Positions 34,240-42,793 of a stretch of 64,000 nt of DNA are shown here, one piece after another. The notes beneath the pieces are model-generated. The model had not been told where the DNA came from. It saw nothing but the letters and a program-made list of their open reading frames with translations, and made no database searches. Both the position numbers and the translations under genes were made by a program. Numbering within the stretch: position 1 is the stretch's first letter; the number at the start of each line of letters is the position of its first letter. This DNA comes from an uncultured Clostridia bacterium (GTDB taxonomy: Bacteria > Bacillota > Clostridia > Christensenellales > Aristaeellaceae). The DNA lies in assembly GCA_934647305.1 (NCBI GenBank), contig CAKUFI010000002.1, positions 1 to 64,000 of the forward strand, given 5' to 3'.

Positions 34240-36714
34240 TCAGTCGGCCAGGGTGTTGTCCTCGTTCACGGCCATGGAGGGCGTTTCCTCCAGGCTGTCC
34301 AGATAGGCCTTGACCACCTCGCCGACCGCGTGTCCGCAGTTGCCGGCGGCGTAGCCGTTCTGGATGTAGACCACGACCACGATCTTCGGGTTGTCGTAGG
34401 GCGCGTAGGCCACCATCCAGGCGTTGTTTTCCACGTCCAGGTCGGTTCTCTGCGCCGTACCGGTTTTGGCGGCGATCCTGTAGTCGGCGTAGGGCGAAAG
34501 CACCTTGGAAGCCGTGCCGTCCTCGCCGGAGGCAACGTCCTTCATGCCCTGCTGCAGCGCCGCGAAGTATTCCTCGCCGCCCGTAATGACGTTGGCGATC
34601 GTGGGCTGCTTGTCCAGCACCACCTCGCCGCTGGGGGAAATGATCTTGTCCACGATCTGCGCGTTGTAAACCGTGCCGCCGTTGGCGATGGCGGCGATGT
34701 AGCGCGCGACCGCGATGGGGGTGACCTGGGTGATGGACTGGCCGATGGCGGCCATGATGGTCTCGCTGGCCGTCCAGCGCAGGTCGTTGATGTAGTAGTA
34801 GAACTCGTTGACCAGCAGGTGCCGGGCGATATAGTCGCTGGGCAGGTTCATTTCGCCGATCAGGATGTTTCGAATCTGCGCCGGCCAGTCGTCCTTGGCC
34901 AGGTCGCCGCCCGCGATGTCCATGAGCATCTTGGCCGCCTTGTCGATGCGATCCTGATCGTAGACGATGCCTCGCTCGTCGCCGATGCGCTCGAAGGCCT
35001 CCTTGATCTTGTAGTAGGCGTAGAGCGGCTTGGAGGTGTACTGATTGCTGATCGAGCTGCCGGGGTCGTACAGCTTCTGCTGGTCGCCCACGTAGCTGAG
35101 CGACTCGCCGTTCAGCTCAATGCCCGTGCGCGAGGTCAGGCCCAGCTGCGCCGCCCACTTGACCAGGTTGCTCGAGCCCAGCCGGAAGCCCATCTCGTAG
35201 AAGTAGTAGTTGCAGCTGTGCGCGATGGCCTTGTCGATGGTCTGGTCGGCGTGCTTCCAGCGCTGTCCCTCGGAGATCCAGCAGCGGGGCTGACGCGAGG
35301 TATCCAGGCCCATGTACTTGCCCTCGTCGCTGATTTCCTCGGTCAGCGTGGTCGCGCCCTCCATCAGCGCGCCCAGGCCGGTCACCAGTTTGAAAATCGA
35401 GCCGGGCGTGTCTCGGGCGCTGATGCAGCGGTTGTACATCGGGTTGCGCTCGTCCTCGGAGAGCTCCTTCCAGTAGGCCGCCGAGACCGTGCCGCCCTCG
35501 AACATCGACAGGTCGAACGACGGCAGGCTGGCCATCGCCAGCACCTTGCCGGAATTCGGGTCCATCGCCACCAGCGCACCGGATTCAACCAGCGAAATCT
35601 GGGTACCGTCCTCCTCATACTTGGCCAGCGTCGTGGCCACCTTTTCCTTGGCCAGCCATTCCGGGTTGACGATCAGCTCCTCCTGAATGGCGCGAATGTC
35701 GGTGATCGTCTGCGCAAGTGCCTGCTCGGCCACCTTCTGCAGCTGCAGGTCGAGCGTCAGCACCACGCTGTTGCCGTCCAGCGGCTCCTCGTAGGACAGC
35801 TCGCGGATGATCTTGCCCTTCTTGTTGATTTCGACCGTCTTGCTGCCCTGCCGATAGGACAGGTAGGGGCTCAGCTGATCCTCCAGCGAGGCCTCGATGC
35901 CGGACGAGCCGACCGTCGCGTCCTTGGGATAGCCCTTTTCAGCGTAGGTGTCCATGTTGTCGGTGGAGATCTTGCTGGTGTAGCCGATGACGTGCGCCGC
36001 GGTCTCGCCCTGCGGATACACGCGCTCAGTGCCCTCCTCGATGCTCATGCCCGGCAGGTCCATCGACTGCGACTCGATCTGGCACACCACGTCGTAGCCC
36101 ACATCGTAGGCGATCGTGACCGGCAGCGAGCGGTAGTTGTTCATGCGCTGCTCCTGCCACACGGCCAGCACCTGGATCTTCTGCTCCTCGGTCAGGCTGT
36201 TCGGAATGCAGTAGTTTTGGCACAGCGTGTCGAAGAGCTTCTCGACCGGATACCGATCCTCGCTGCTCAGTGCAAAGTTCTGCCGCCAGGACTTGATGCG
36301 CGAGGCGTCGGCCTTTTCGGTCGTCGCGCCGGTGTTGAAGCGCCACTTTCCGTCCTCGCCGCGCTCCAGCCAGAAGTCGTTGACCATGGTCTTGCCGTTG
36401 CGCTGCACGATGTCGATGACCTTGATAATCGCCTCGGTATACGCCTTTCGGTCCTTTTCAGTGGTCATCGTCGGGTCGCGGTAAAACTGCAGGTTATAGC
36501 TCACCCGGTCGTAGGCCAGCGGGTTCATCGCGGTGTCGTAAATCGTGCCGCGCCCGCCGTACTGGGAAAGCGTCTTCTGGCTCTTGCTCTCGGCCAGGGC
36601 CTCATAGCTGTCCCCCTGCACCAGGGTCATTTTGCCCAGCCGCACGGTCATCGCGCCAAAAAGCAGCGCAATCACCAGCGCGTAAACCGCCAGGCGAATA
36701 CGGGTCGGTTTCAT
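34240..36714 (-). CDS. mrdA: Penicillin-binding protein 2 (elongasome transpeptidase)
   Basis: 824 residues, class B PBP. One membrane anchor near residues 7-25, a pedestal domain (about 50-330), and a transpeptidase domain with the active-site SIFK near 438 (usual form STFK), SCN near 500 and KTGTAQ near 750. It cross-links peptidoglycan during elongation together with RodA. At 824 residues it is longer than many PBP2 (about 630-700), because of insertions in the pedestal and before KTG. GGAGGTG is 13 nt from ATG 36714, a rather long spacing. Confidence 0.92.
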   Translation of the reverse strand: MKPTRIRLAVYALVIALLFGAMTVRLGKMTLVQGDSYEALAESKSQKTLSQYGGRGTIYDTAMNPLAYDRVSYNLQFYRDPTMTTEKDRKAYTEAIIKVIDIVQRNGKTMVNDFWLERGEDGKWRFNTGATTEKADASRIKSWRQNFALSSEDRYPVEKLFDTLCQNYCIPNSLTEEQKIQVLAVWQEQRMNNYRSLPVTIAYDVGYDVVCQIESQSMDLPGMSIEEGTERVYPQGETAAHVIGYTSKISTDNMDTYAEKGYPKDATVGSSGIEASLEDQLSPYLSYRQGSKTVEINKKGKIIRELSYEEPLDGNSVVLTLDLQLQKVAEQALAQTITDIRAIQEELIVNPEWLAKEKVATTLAKYEEDGTQISLVESGALVAMDPNSGKVLAMASLPSFDLSMFEGGTVSAAYWKELSEDERNPMYNRCISARDTPGSIFKLVTGLGALMEGATTLTEEISDEGKYMGLDTSRQPRCWISEGQRWKHADQTIDKAIAHSCNYYFYEMGFRLGSSNLVKWAAQLGLTSRTGIELNGESLSYVGDQQKLYDPGSSISNQYTSKPLYAYYKIKEAFERIGDERGIVYDQDRIDKAAKMLMDIAGGDLAKDDWPAQIRNILIGEMNLPSDYIARHLLVNEFYYYINDLRWTASETIMAAIGQSITQVTPIAVARYIAAIANGGTVYNAQIVDKIISPSGEVVLDKQPTIANVITGGEEYFAALQQGMKDVASGEDGTASKVLSPYADYRIAAKTGTAQRTDLDVENNAWMVAYAPYDNPKIVVVVYIQNGYAAGNCGHAVGEVVKAYLDSLEETPSMAVNEDNTLAD

Positions 36715-36775
36715 CTGTTTTCATTCACCTCCGGGTGAGTCATCCTGCGTTTACAAAGAGTGTTTGGGGCGCGCC

Positions 36776-37270
36776 CTAAATCCTCGCGTAGCGCGAGCGG
36801 CTGGGCCTGAGCAGCTTCTCATACAGCCAGCACAGCACCAGCGAGAGCACCATGTGTATCAGCACGCGGATCCCCGCGTCGGTCAGCGCGCCGGAAGTCA
36901 TCTGGCCGCTGGCAAAGAGCACGTATACTGTCAGAAACAGCTCGTAGCCCGCGAATCCGATCAGCGACGAGAGAAGCGGCGTGAGCGGCCTGCGAATCCT
37001 GCGCCGGGCGAACCAGCCGCCCAGATAGCCCATGCCGGTGTACAGCGCGGTCATCAGGCCCAGCGGCGTGCTGACCGAAATATCGACCAGTATGCCCGCG
37101 ATCAGGCCGTACAGCGCACCGCTCGAGCGCCCGAGCAGCAGGCCCAGGCAATGCACCGTCATCAGCGTCCACAGGGGCATCAGCGGACTGCTCGAAAAAA
37201 CCGGCAGTATCGTGCAGTCCAGCAAAAGCGCCAGCAGCACCAGCACAATCGACCAAATCCTGCGCAGCAC
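36776..37270 (-). CDS. mreD: Rod shape-determining protein MreD
   Basis: 164 residues with about five membrane segments; PLWTLMTVHCLGLLLGRSSGALYGLIAGILVD is the recognisable MreD core (split around residues 28-60). Integral membrane member of the elongasome. GTG 37270 follows GGGGG with about 6-nt spacing; the longer open frame to 37423 is repeat sequence. Separated from mreC by repeat cluster R8, which is unusual because mreC and mreD normally abut. Confidence 0.87.
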   Translation of the reverse strand: MLRRIWSIVLVLLALLLDCTILPVFSSSPLMPLWTLMTVHCLGLLLGRSSGALYGLIAGILVDISVSTPLGLMTALYTGMGYLGGWFARRRIRRPLTPLLSSLIGFAGYELFLTVYVLFASGQMTSGALTDAGIRVLIHMVLSLVLCWLYEKLLRPSRSRYARI

Positions 37271-37289
37271 GCGCAATCCCCCTTTGTGT

Positions 37290-37545
37290 TGAGTTTTTGA
37301 ACCGCGAAGAATCCTGAGGCTCCAATCTATGGCCGAAGGATTCGTGTGGTATCGGCGGCAGCATCCGAGTGCAGGCTCAACCTGACGGCGGCAGGTGACT
37401 GTCGACACCGCCGATCTCGGCAACGCCGACCTTTAATCCGTAAGGAATCTTACGGATTCGGAGAATTCGGGAACTTCATTCTATGGTTCCCGAATTCGTC
37501 GATAGAACCCGCGGCAGCAACCGGGTGCAGGCTCAGCCTGCCGCC
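37290..37545. repeat. Stem-loop repeat cluster R8 inserted between mreC and mreD
   Basis: Conserved-loop hairpins at 37309-37343 (stem GAATCCTGAGGC, loop TCCAATCTATG) and 37463-37497 (perfect stem GAATTCGGGAAC, loop TTCATTCTATG), an AATCCGTAAG/CTTACGGATT stem-loop (about 37434-37457), and dyads including GCAGGCT-C-AGCCTGC at about 37527-37541, which contains the mreC stop codon. The cluster lies inside a co-directional operon. Confidence 0.9.
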
Positions 37546-38660
37546 CAGGCGTCCTCGGGCATGGTTTCGCCGGAGTAGATGGTGCTGTTGCCGTCGGGCG
37601 TGACCGTGGGATAGGCCCATTCGTTGGGCGCGTTCGAGGGCGCGGGCGTGCTTTCGGGCACGGGCGTCTCGGTCGCGTTGGGATCGGGCGTGGCGGTCGG
37701 GCGAGCGGTCGGCTCGGGCACGACGGGCAGCGCCTGATCGGAGTCGGTCTCGATGACGGTGCGCAGCACGAGCACCTCTTCGATGTGGTTAAAGTCGGCC
37801 AGGGGCGTGACCACGATGTACTGGCTGGAGGTCTCGGTCTGCCGACTGACCTCGCTGACCGTGCCCACGAGCAGTCCCTTGGGGTACATGCTGTCCAGGC
37901 CGGAGGTGATGACCCGGTCGCCGGGGGTCACGCTGTTGACCGCGGGCAGGTAGTACATGTAGCAGCTGTCGCTGCCCGTACCCGAGTCCAGCTGGCCGCT
38001 GAGCACGCCGTTGTCGCGGGTGCGCTCGATCAGGCAGGCGATGGACGACCGGCTGTCGATCATCGAGAGCACCTTGGCATAGTTCAGGCCCGCCTCGTAC
38101 ACGCGCCCGACCAGGCCGTCGCCGGTCACGACCGCCATGCCCGCGGTCACGCCGCTGAGCGTGCCCTTGTTGATCGAGAAGGTCGAGAACCACGCGCCGG
38201 CCGACTTGGCGATGACCTTGGCGTAGATCGGGTCCAGCTCCTGATAGGTCGACTGGGCGTTCAGGAGCGACTTGAGCCGCTCGTTTTCCTGCTCGGCCTC
38301 CTCCAGCTGGCTGACGCGGTACTGAAGGGACATGTTTTCCAGCGTCAGCTGGTCGTTCTGATCCTTGAGCGCGTTTCGGTCGCGGATTTCCTGCGCCAGG
38401 TCGCGCGCCCAGGCCGTGGCGCTTCGCACGGCGCTCTGCACGGGCGACAGCAGCGAGCCCACGGCGTTTTCAGTCACCGACAGCTCGCCCTGCGTGCGCG
38501 CCCAGATGAAGAACGCCACCGCCGCCACCGCCAAAAACACCAGCACGCTGAAGGCGATCTGGCCGGCGCGGGAACGTTTTTTCCTGGCCGCGCTCTTTTT
38601 GGCCGGCCGAATGACCGGCCGCTTCACGCCGCCGCCCAGCGGCGTTTCACGCTTTGGCAT
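37533..38660 (-). CDS. mreC: Rod shape-determining protein MreC
   Basis: 375 residues. A basic cytoplasmic N-terminus (KSAARKKRSRAG), one membrane segment (about 32-52), a coiled coil (about 80-120, RDRNALKDQNDQLTLENMSL), and the beta-barrel MreC domain (GDGLVGRVYEAGLNYAKVL). A Pro/Thr-rich tail of about 65 residues (PTARPTATPDPNATETPVPE) extends the C-terminus beyond the usual domain. It organises the periplasmic-side elongasome. The TGA stop lies inside a repeat dyad. GGAGG is 11 nt before ATG. Confidence 0.92.
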   Translation of the reverse strand: MPKRETPLGGGVKRPVIRPAKKSAARKKRSRAGQIAFSVLVFLAVAAVAFFIWARTQGELSVTENAVGSLLSPVQSAVRSATAWARDLAQEIRDRNALKDQNDQLTLENMSLQYRVSQLEEAEQENERLKSLLNAQSTYQELDPIYAKVIAKSAGAWFSTFSINKGTLSGVTAGMAVVTGDGLVGRVYEAGLNYAKVLSMIDSRSSIACLIERTRDNGVLSGQLDSGTGSDSCYMYYLPAVNSVTPGDRVITSGLDSMYPKGLLVGTVSEVSRQTETSSQYIVVTPLADFNHIEEVLVLRTVIETDSDQALPVVPEPTARPTATPDPNATETPVPESTPAPSNAPNEWAYPTVTPDGNSTIYSGETMPEDAWAAG

Positions 38661-38685
38661 GTTCTTTGCTTCCTCCGTCCATTGC

Positions 38686-39744
38686 TCAGTCGCCCGTCAG
38701 ATCCAGCGCACCGCCGCGTTCGAGCAGCGTCATCAGCCGCTCGTCGGAGACCGCCGCGCCCAGGCCCAGTATTACGTCGCGCTGGGGATGCGCGCTCACG
38801 TGCACCGGCACGCCCACCTCGCGCTCCAGCCGCTCCTTCAGGCCGGTCAGCAGCGCCCCGCCGCCTGAAAGCTGTATGCCGGTCTCCAGCAGGTCGCTCG
38901 ACAGCTCGGGCGGGATGTTGTACAGCGCGTTCTTCATCGCGTCGATCACCCGCACCACCGATTCCTCCAGCGCCTTTTTCACGTCCTGCGAGCAGGTCTC
39001 CACGCTGGCCGGCCGGCCGGTCGAGGCCTCCTTGCCCTTGACGAGCACCGGGTCGTCCCCGGCCATTTCATCCTCGTCCTCGGGCAGCACCGTGCCCAGC
39101 TCGCGCTTGAGCTGCTCCGCGGTGCGCATGCCGATCAGCACGCCCTTTTCGCGCCAGAACCAGCGCACGATGTCCTCGTCCATGGTCTCGCCGCCGAAGG
39201 GCAGACTGCGCATGGCCGCGATGCCGTTCATCGACAGCACCGCCAGCTCGGTCAATCCGCCGCCCAGGCAGATCTCCAGCACGCCCCGGGGCGCGGAAAT
39301 GTCCAGTCCGGCCCCGAGCGCCGCGGCGACCGGCGTGCGCAGCGAGGCGATCTTCTTTGCGCCGGTGGCGGTCATGGCCTGAAACAGCGCGCTTCGGGAC
39401 ACGCGGCTCGCCCCGCCCGGCAGCGAGCACAGAAGCGTCGCCTTCTCCAGCGGCTTCTTCCTGCCCATAGCCTTCTCGCACTGCGCCACCATCAGGAGCG
39501 CCGTCAGCTCCACGTCGGCCACGCAGCCCCGCTCGATGGGCTTGACCAGGTCGGTATCCTCGGCCGTGCGCCCGGACAGCGAATGCGCCTGCGAGCCCAC
39601 CGCCAGCACGTCCTGGCCGTTTTCCGCGCTCACCAGCACGCAGGTCGGCTCGCGCAGCACCACCTTTTCCTCGTCGCTGAGGTAAATCGACGTGACGCTC
39701 GACCCCAGGTCGATGCCCACGCCGGTGTTTCCAAAGATCGCCAT
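38686..39744 (-). CDS. mreB: Rod shape-determining actin MreB
   Basis: 352 residues. Actin-like ATPase forming membrane-bound filaments that guide wall synthesis. The phosphate 1 loop reads GVGIDLGSSVTSIYL (usual form DLGTANT), phosphate 2 is GVLEICLGGGLTELAVLS, and the adenosine region is GIQLSGGGALLTGLKERLE. The catalytic loops are more divergent than in common MreB, so it may be a Clostridia-specific MreB/MreBH-like branch. Starts 1 bp after the stop of maf with AAGGAG upstream. Confidence 0.9.
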   Translation of the reverse strand: MAIFGNTGVGIDLGSSVTSIYLSDEEKVVLREPTCVLVSAENGQDVLAVGSQAHSLSGRTAEDTDLVKPIERGCVADVELTALLMVAQCEKAMGRKKPLEKATLLCSLPGGASRVSRSALFQAMTATGAKKIASLRTPVAAALGAGLDISAPRGVLEICLGGGLTELAVLSMNGIAAMRSLPFGGETMDEDIVRWFWREKGVLIGMRTAEQLKRELGTVLPEDEDEMAGDDPVLVKGKEASTGRPASVETCSQDVKKALEESVVRVIDAMKNALYNIPPELSSDLLETGIQLSGGGALLTGLKERLEREVGVPVHVSAHPQRDVILGLGAAVSDERLMTLLERGGALDLTGD

Positions 39745-39745
39745 G

Positions 39746-40318
39746 CTATTCGTACTCCTTCAGCAGCTCTTTCACCCGCTCGGTCGGCAGGCCCACAATG
39801 TTGTCATACGAGCCCTCGTACCCGGTCACGAACCCGGCCGCGCCGCCCTGTATCGCATACGAACCCGCCCGGTCAAGCGGCTCGCCCGAGGCCACGTACG
39901 CGTTGATCTCCTCGTCGCTCAGGTTGCGGAAATGCACCCGGCTCTCCTCCACGCAGACCTTCGCCTCGCCGGTCGCCGCGTCGAGCAGGCACACGCCCGT
40001 ATACACCTCGTGTCCCCTGCCCGACAGCGCCCGAAGCGTCCGCCGCGCGTCGTCCTCGTCCGCGGGCTTGCCCAGCGCCCTGTCGTCCAGCGACACCAGC
40101 GTGTCCGCCGCCAGCACCAGCCCGTCCGCATGGCCCTTCGCCACCGCGCGCGCCTTGCGCTCGGCCAGCACGCCCACCACGTCGCGCGGACTGCCCGCCA
40201 GGTGCTCGTCCGCGTCCGATACCTCTACCACGAATGGGACGCGCATCCGACTCAGAAGTTCCCGCCTGCGCGGCGATCCCGACGCCAGAATCAGCTTCCC
40301 CTTCAGCTTTTCGTACAT
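39746..40318 (-). CDS. maf: Maf-family nucleotide pyrophosphatase
   Basis: 190 residues. Hydrolyses dTTP/UTP and modified nucleotides to monophosphates. The N-terminal LASGSPRRRELLSRM (residues about 11-25) and the later ADTLVSLDDRALGKPADEDDARRTL block are the family signatures (catalytic Asp in ADTLV). First gene of the mre operon, which is its common location in Bacillota. AAAGGA precedes ATG 40318. Confidence 0.93.
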   Translation of the reverse strand: MYEKLKGKLILASGSPRRRELLSRMRVPFVVEVSDADEHLAGSPRDVVGVLAERKARAVAKGHADGLVLAADTLVSLDDRALGKPADEDDARRTLRALSGRGHEVYTGVCLLDAATGEAKVCVEESRVHFRNLSDEEINAYVASGEPLDRAGSYAIQGGAAGFVTGYEGSYDNIVGLPTERVKELLKEYE

Positions 40319-40373
40319 GCCTTTTTATTCCTTTCAAAGGGCAGAAACCCACCCTATAAATCACCTAGGTTAC

Positions 40374-40402
40374 ATTATACCACACTTTCCTCTCCCTGCA
40401 AA
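40374..40402 (-). promoter_or_regulatory. Promoter of the maf-mre cell-shape operon
   Basis: On the minus strand TTTGCA (40397-40402) and TATAAT (40374-40379) are 17 bp apart, 56 bp upstream of maf. All nine genes to 30891 run in this direction with short gaps, apart from the R8 insertion. Confidence 0.8.
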
Positions 40403-40437
40403 CCACCTTTACCAAATCGCCTTGAAAAGTAACGCAT

Positions 40438-40620
40438 CCAGGGTCGGCAGGGCCGACTGCCACTTGCTGCCGCCGGCCGGGCAGGGCCCGGTTCCACTTG
40501 CTGCCGCGCATTCTCTCGACGAATCCGGGAAGCATAGATTGGACTTCCCGAATTCTGCGCCTGAACCCCACCGCCCGCGCTGCGGGCGCCTTCCCTTTCA
40601 GGGGAGGCACGGCGGTACGG
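40438..40620. repeat. Intergenic stem-loop repeat cluster R9
   Basis: Between the maf promoter and the MATE terminator. Contains GTCGGCAGGGCCGAC and CCGGGCAGGGCCCGG dyads with linker (40442-40500), a conserved-loop hairpin at 40521-40555 (stem GAATCCGGGAAG, loop CATAGATTGGA) and the GC-rich GAACCCCACCGCCCGCGCTG module with a CCCTTTCAGGGG hairpin (about 40562-40613). No gene. Confidence 0.87.
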
Positions 40621-40632
40621 TCCCCCTGCACA

Positions 40633-40663
40633 GAAAACCCCCGAAGACGCGCGGCCTTCGGGA
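40633..40663 (-). terminator. Rho-independent terminator of the second MATE gene
   Basis: On the minus strand CCCGAAGG and CTTCGGGGG pair around a GC-rich loop and are followed by TTTTC, 15 bp beyond the stop codon. Confidence 0.75.
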
Positions 40664-40677
40664 GGCGTCGGGCGAAT

Positions 40678-42051
40678 TTACTTCGCCTCGAACAGGTTGT
40701 CGCGGGTGATGTTGCGCAGCCACTGACCCTTTTTATAGTGGCGGATGACGAAGGGCCACTTGACGAACTCGTCGGTCATGAGCAGGAAGTACACCCACCG
40801 CACGGGCAGCCTGAGCACGAACGCGGCGAAGAAGCCCAGCGGCACGGCGTAGGCCCACATGTCGATCAGGTCGCAGTAGAAGCCAAACTTGCTGTCGCCG
40901 CCCGAGCGGAAGATGCCGCAGATCATCGTGGTATTGAGCGCGGTACCTGTGATATAGTACGTGTTGATGAGCAGCATGGTTTTCAGGTATCCCATGGCGG
41001 TCTCGGACAGGGTAGCGTAGCGCAGCACAAACGGGGTCGCCGCCAGCACCAGCAGCCCGCCCAGCACGCCGCAGGTAATGGTCAAGCGAATGAGCAGCGA
41101 CGCGTCCCTGCGGATCAGCTCCTCAGGTTGCCTCTCGCCGATCAGCTTGCCCAGCAGGATGCCGCCCGCGCTGGCCATGCCGTAGCACAGCACCGTGCCG
41201 AACTGGCGCACTACCGTGACCAGCGAGTTGGCCGCCACTGCGTCCGAGCCCAGATGCCCCAGGATCACCGAGTACATCGAAAAGCCGACGCCCCAAACCA
41301 CGTCGTTGCCCAGCGCGGGCAGGGCCAGCTTCACGAAGTCGCTCAGCAGCGGCTTGTTGCGGATAAACAGGTAACGCAGGTCGAGCTTGACCTCCTTCGA
41401 GCAGATCGAGACCACGATGCAGCCGAGCAGCTCCACCACGCGCGAAATTGCCGTCGCCAGCGCCACGCCCGAAACGCCCATCTTCGGCGCGCCGAACAGG
41501 CCGAAGATGAACACCGCGTTGAGCAGTACGTTCAGGCCGAACGCGACCATGTTGAGCACCATGCAGATCGTGACGCGTTCCATACTGCGCAGCACCGACA
41601 GGTACACCTCGATCACGCTCCAGCACAGATAGGCCACGCTCATATAGCGCAGGTAGTCCGCGCCTAGCTCGATCAGCCGCCGCTCGTTCGTGAACAGGCG
41701 CATCATCTGCTCTGGCACGCACAGCGCCAGCGCCGCGAACACCGCCGACACGATCAGCGAAAACCTCAGCGCAATGCCCTCCACCGCGCGGATGGCCATG
41801 TAGTCCTTCTTGCCGTAATACTGGGCGCAGAGCATGGTCGCGCCGGTGCCCAGGCCATAGTAGATCATGAACAGCACGTTGGCGTACTGGCTGGCCAGCG
41901 ACACCGCCGAGATCGCGTCCTGGCTGACGTAGTTGAGCATCACCACGTCGGCCGAGCTCACCGCCGCGCTGAGCAGGTTCTGAATCACCACCGGGATCAC
42001 CAGCCGGATGATCTGGCCGTAAAAGGGGTTGCGCGTCCGTTCCTTGCCCAT
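40678..42051 (-). CDS. MATE family efflux transporter
   Basis: 457 residues with about 12 membrane segments in two related halves (IIRLVIPVVIQNLLSAAVSSADVVML; FVKLALPALGNDVVWGVGFSMY, each split here within long hydrophobic stretches). Exports toxic compounds by ion antiport. It shares the general MATE pattern with the protein at 20656-22062 but is clearly not a recent duplicate. It has its own promoter and terminator and is divergent from an Rrf2 regulator gene, which might control it. Confidence 0.9.
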   Translation of the reverse strand: MGKERTRNPFYGQIIRLVIPVVIQNLLSAAVSSADVVMLNYVSQDAISAVSLASQYANVLFMIYYGLGTGATMLCAQYYGKKDYMAIRAVEGIALRFSLIVSAVFAALALCVPEQMMRLFTNERRLIELGADYLRYMSVAYLCWSVIEVYLSVLRSMERVTICMVLNMVAFGLNVLLNAVFIFGLFGAPKMGVSGVALATAISRVVELLGCIVVSICSKEVKLDLRYLFIRNKPLLSDFVKLALPALGNDVVWGVGFSMYSVILGHLGSDAVAANSLVTVVRQFGTVLCYGMASAGGILLGKLIGERQPEELIRRDASLLIRLTITCGVLGGLLVLAATPFVLRYATLSETAMGYLKTMLLINTYYITGTALNTTMICGIFRSGGDSKFGFYCDLIDMWAYAVPLGFFAAFVLRLPVRWVYFLLMTDEFVKWPFVIRHYKKGQWLRNITRDNLFEAK

Positions 42052-42089
42052 GAAGAAGGTCCTTCCTTTTGTCTCATCGTTCCAGTCGG

Positions 42090-42118
42090 ATTATAGCATG
42101 ACTTCGGACAAAGCGCAA
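42090..42118 (-). promoter_or_regulatory. Promoter of the second MATE gene
   Basis: On the minus strand TTGCGC (42113-42118), 17-bp spacer, TATAAT (42090-42095). Confidence 0.8.
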
Positions 42119-42187
42119 TCGTTCATCCCGGAAAAGTTTTCAGGCGCAAATTCCTATGCAGTCGGTAGAGTTTTTGCGCGAAAACGC

Positions 42188-42216
42188 TTGCAATCCGCGC
42201 GCCAGGGCGCTATAAT
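42188..42216 (+). promoter_or_regulatory. Promoter of the Rrf2-family regulator gene
   Basis: TTGCAA (42188-42193), 17-bp spacer, TATAAT (42211-42216), divergent from the MATE promoter; the two -35 boxes are about 70 bp apart, leaving room for a shared operator. Confidence 0.82.
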
Positions 42217-42253
42217 ACCGCCAAGTCATTCCGCAGACAGGGAGGAACCCGCC

Positions 42254-42667
42254 ATGATGATATCCACTCGGGGGCGCTACGCGCTGCGCGTGCTGATCGA
42301 CCTGGCCCAGCACGCGGGCGAGGGCTGCGTGCCGCTCAAGGCCGTGTCTCAGCGGCAGGGGGTGTCGCTGAAATACCTGGAGAGCATCGTCGCGCTGCTC
42401 ACCAAGGGCGGCCTGCTGGTCAGCACCCGCGGCAAGGAGGGCGGCTATCGCCTGTCGCGCCCGGCCTCGGAGATCTTCGTGAGCCAGGTCATTCACCTGA
42501 CCGAGGGGTCGCTCGCGCCGGTTTCCTGCCTGGGCGAGGACGGCAGTCCCTGCCAGCGCGAGGGCGTCTGCCTCACCCTGCCCATGTGGCGCAGGCTCGA
42601 CCAGCTCATCGACGACTATCTCTCCTCCGTCAGCATCGAAATGCTGCTGGAGGGCCGGGCCGAATAG
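42254..42667 (+). CDS. Rrf2-family transcriptional regulator
   Basis: 137 residues. A winged helix-turn-helix at about 2-70 (STRGRYALRVLIDLAQHA; VSLKYLESIVALLTKGGLL) and a Cys cluster SCLGEDGSPCQREGVC (about 97-112) that could hold an iron-sulfur cluster as in IscR-type sensors. Could sense cluster or redox status. No isc/suf genes follow. GGGAGGAA precedes ATG 42254. Confidence 0.9.
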   Translation: MMISTRGRYALRVLIDLAQHAGEGCVPLKAVSQRQGVSLKYLESIVALLTKGGLLVSTRGKEGGYRLSRPASEIFVSQVIHLTEGSLAPVSCLGEDGSPCQREGVCLTLPMWRRLDQLIDDYLSSVSIEMLLEGRAE

Positions 42668-42679
42668 GCTCAGTCCGCT

Positions 42680-42716
42680 CTCCCCCGGGGCCATCCGCGC
42701 CTTCGGGGGCTTTTTC
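42680..42716 (+). terminator. Rho-independent terminator after the Rrf2 gene
   Basis: CCCCCG (42682-42687) pairs with CGGGGG (42704-42709), extended by inner pairs, and is followed by CTTTTTC. Confidence 0.85.
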
Positions 42717-42732
42717 GTCCATGCCCGCCCGA

Positions 42733-42761
42733 TTGTGCGGTGCGGGAAAACGTGGTATAAT
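42733..42761 (+). promoter_or_regulatory. Promoter of the response regulator gene
   Basis: TTGTGC (42733-42738), 17-bp spacer, TATAAT (42756-42761), 33 bp before the start codon. Confidence 0.78.
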
Positions 42762-42793
42762 GTGAGAAACAATGCGCTCAAGGAGGAAACGGC

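Noticed and set aside
31468..36738. 1756-residue open frame on the plus strand
   Set aside because: It lies opposite rodA, minD, mrdA and greA, all of which have clear motifs. The high GC content at third positions keeps the antisense frame open. It has no family features and His/Arg/Val-rich low-complexity composition.
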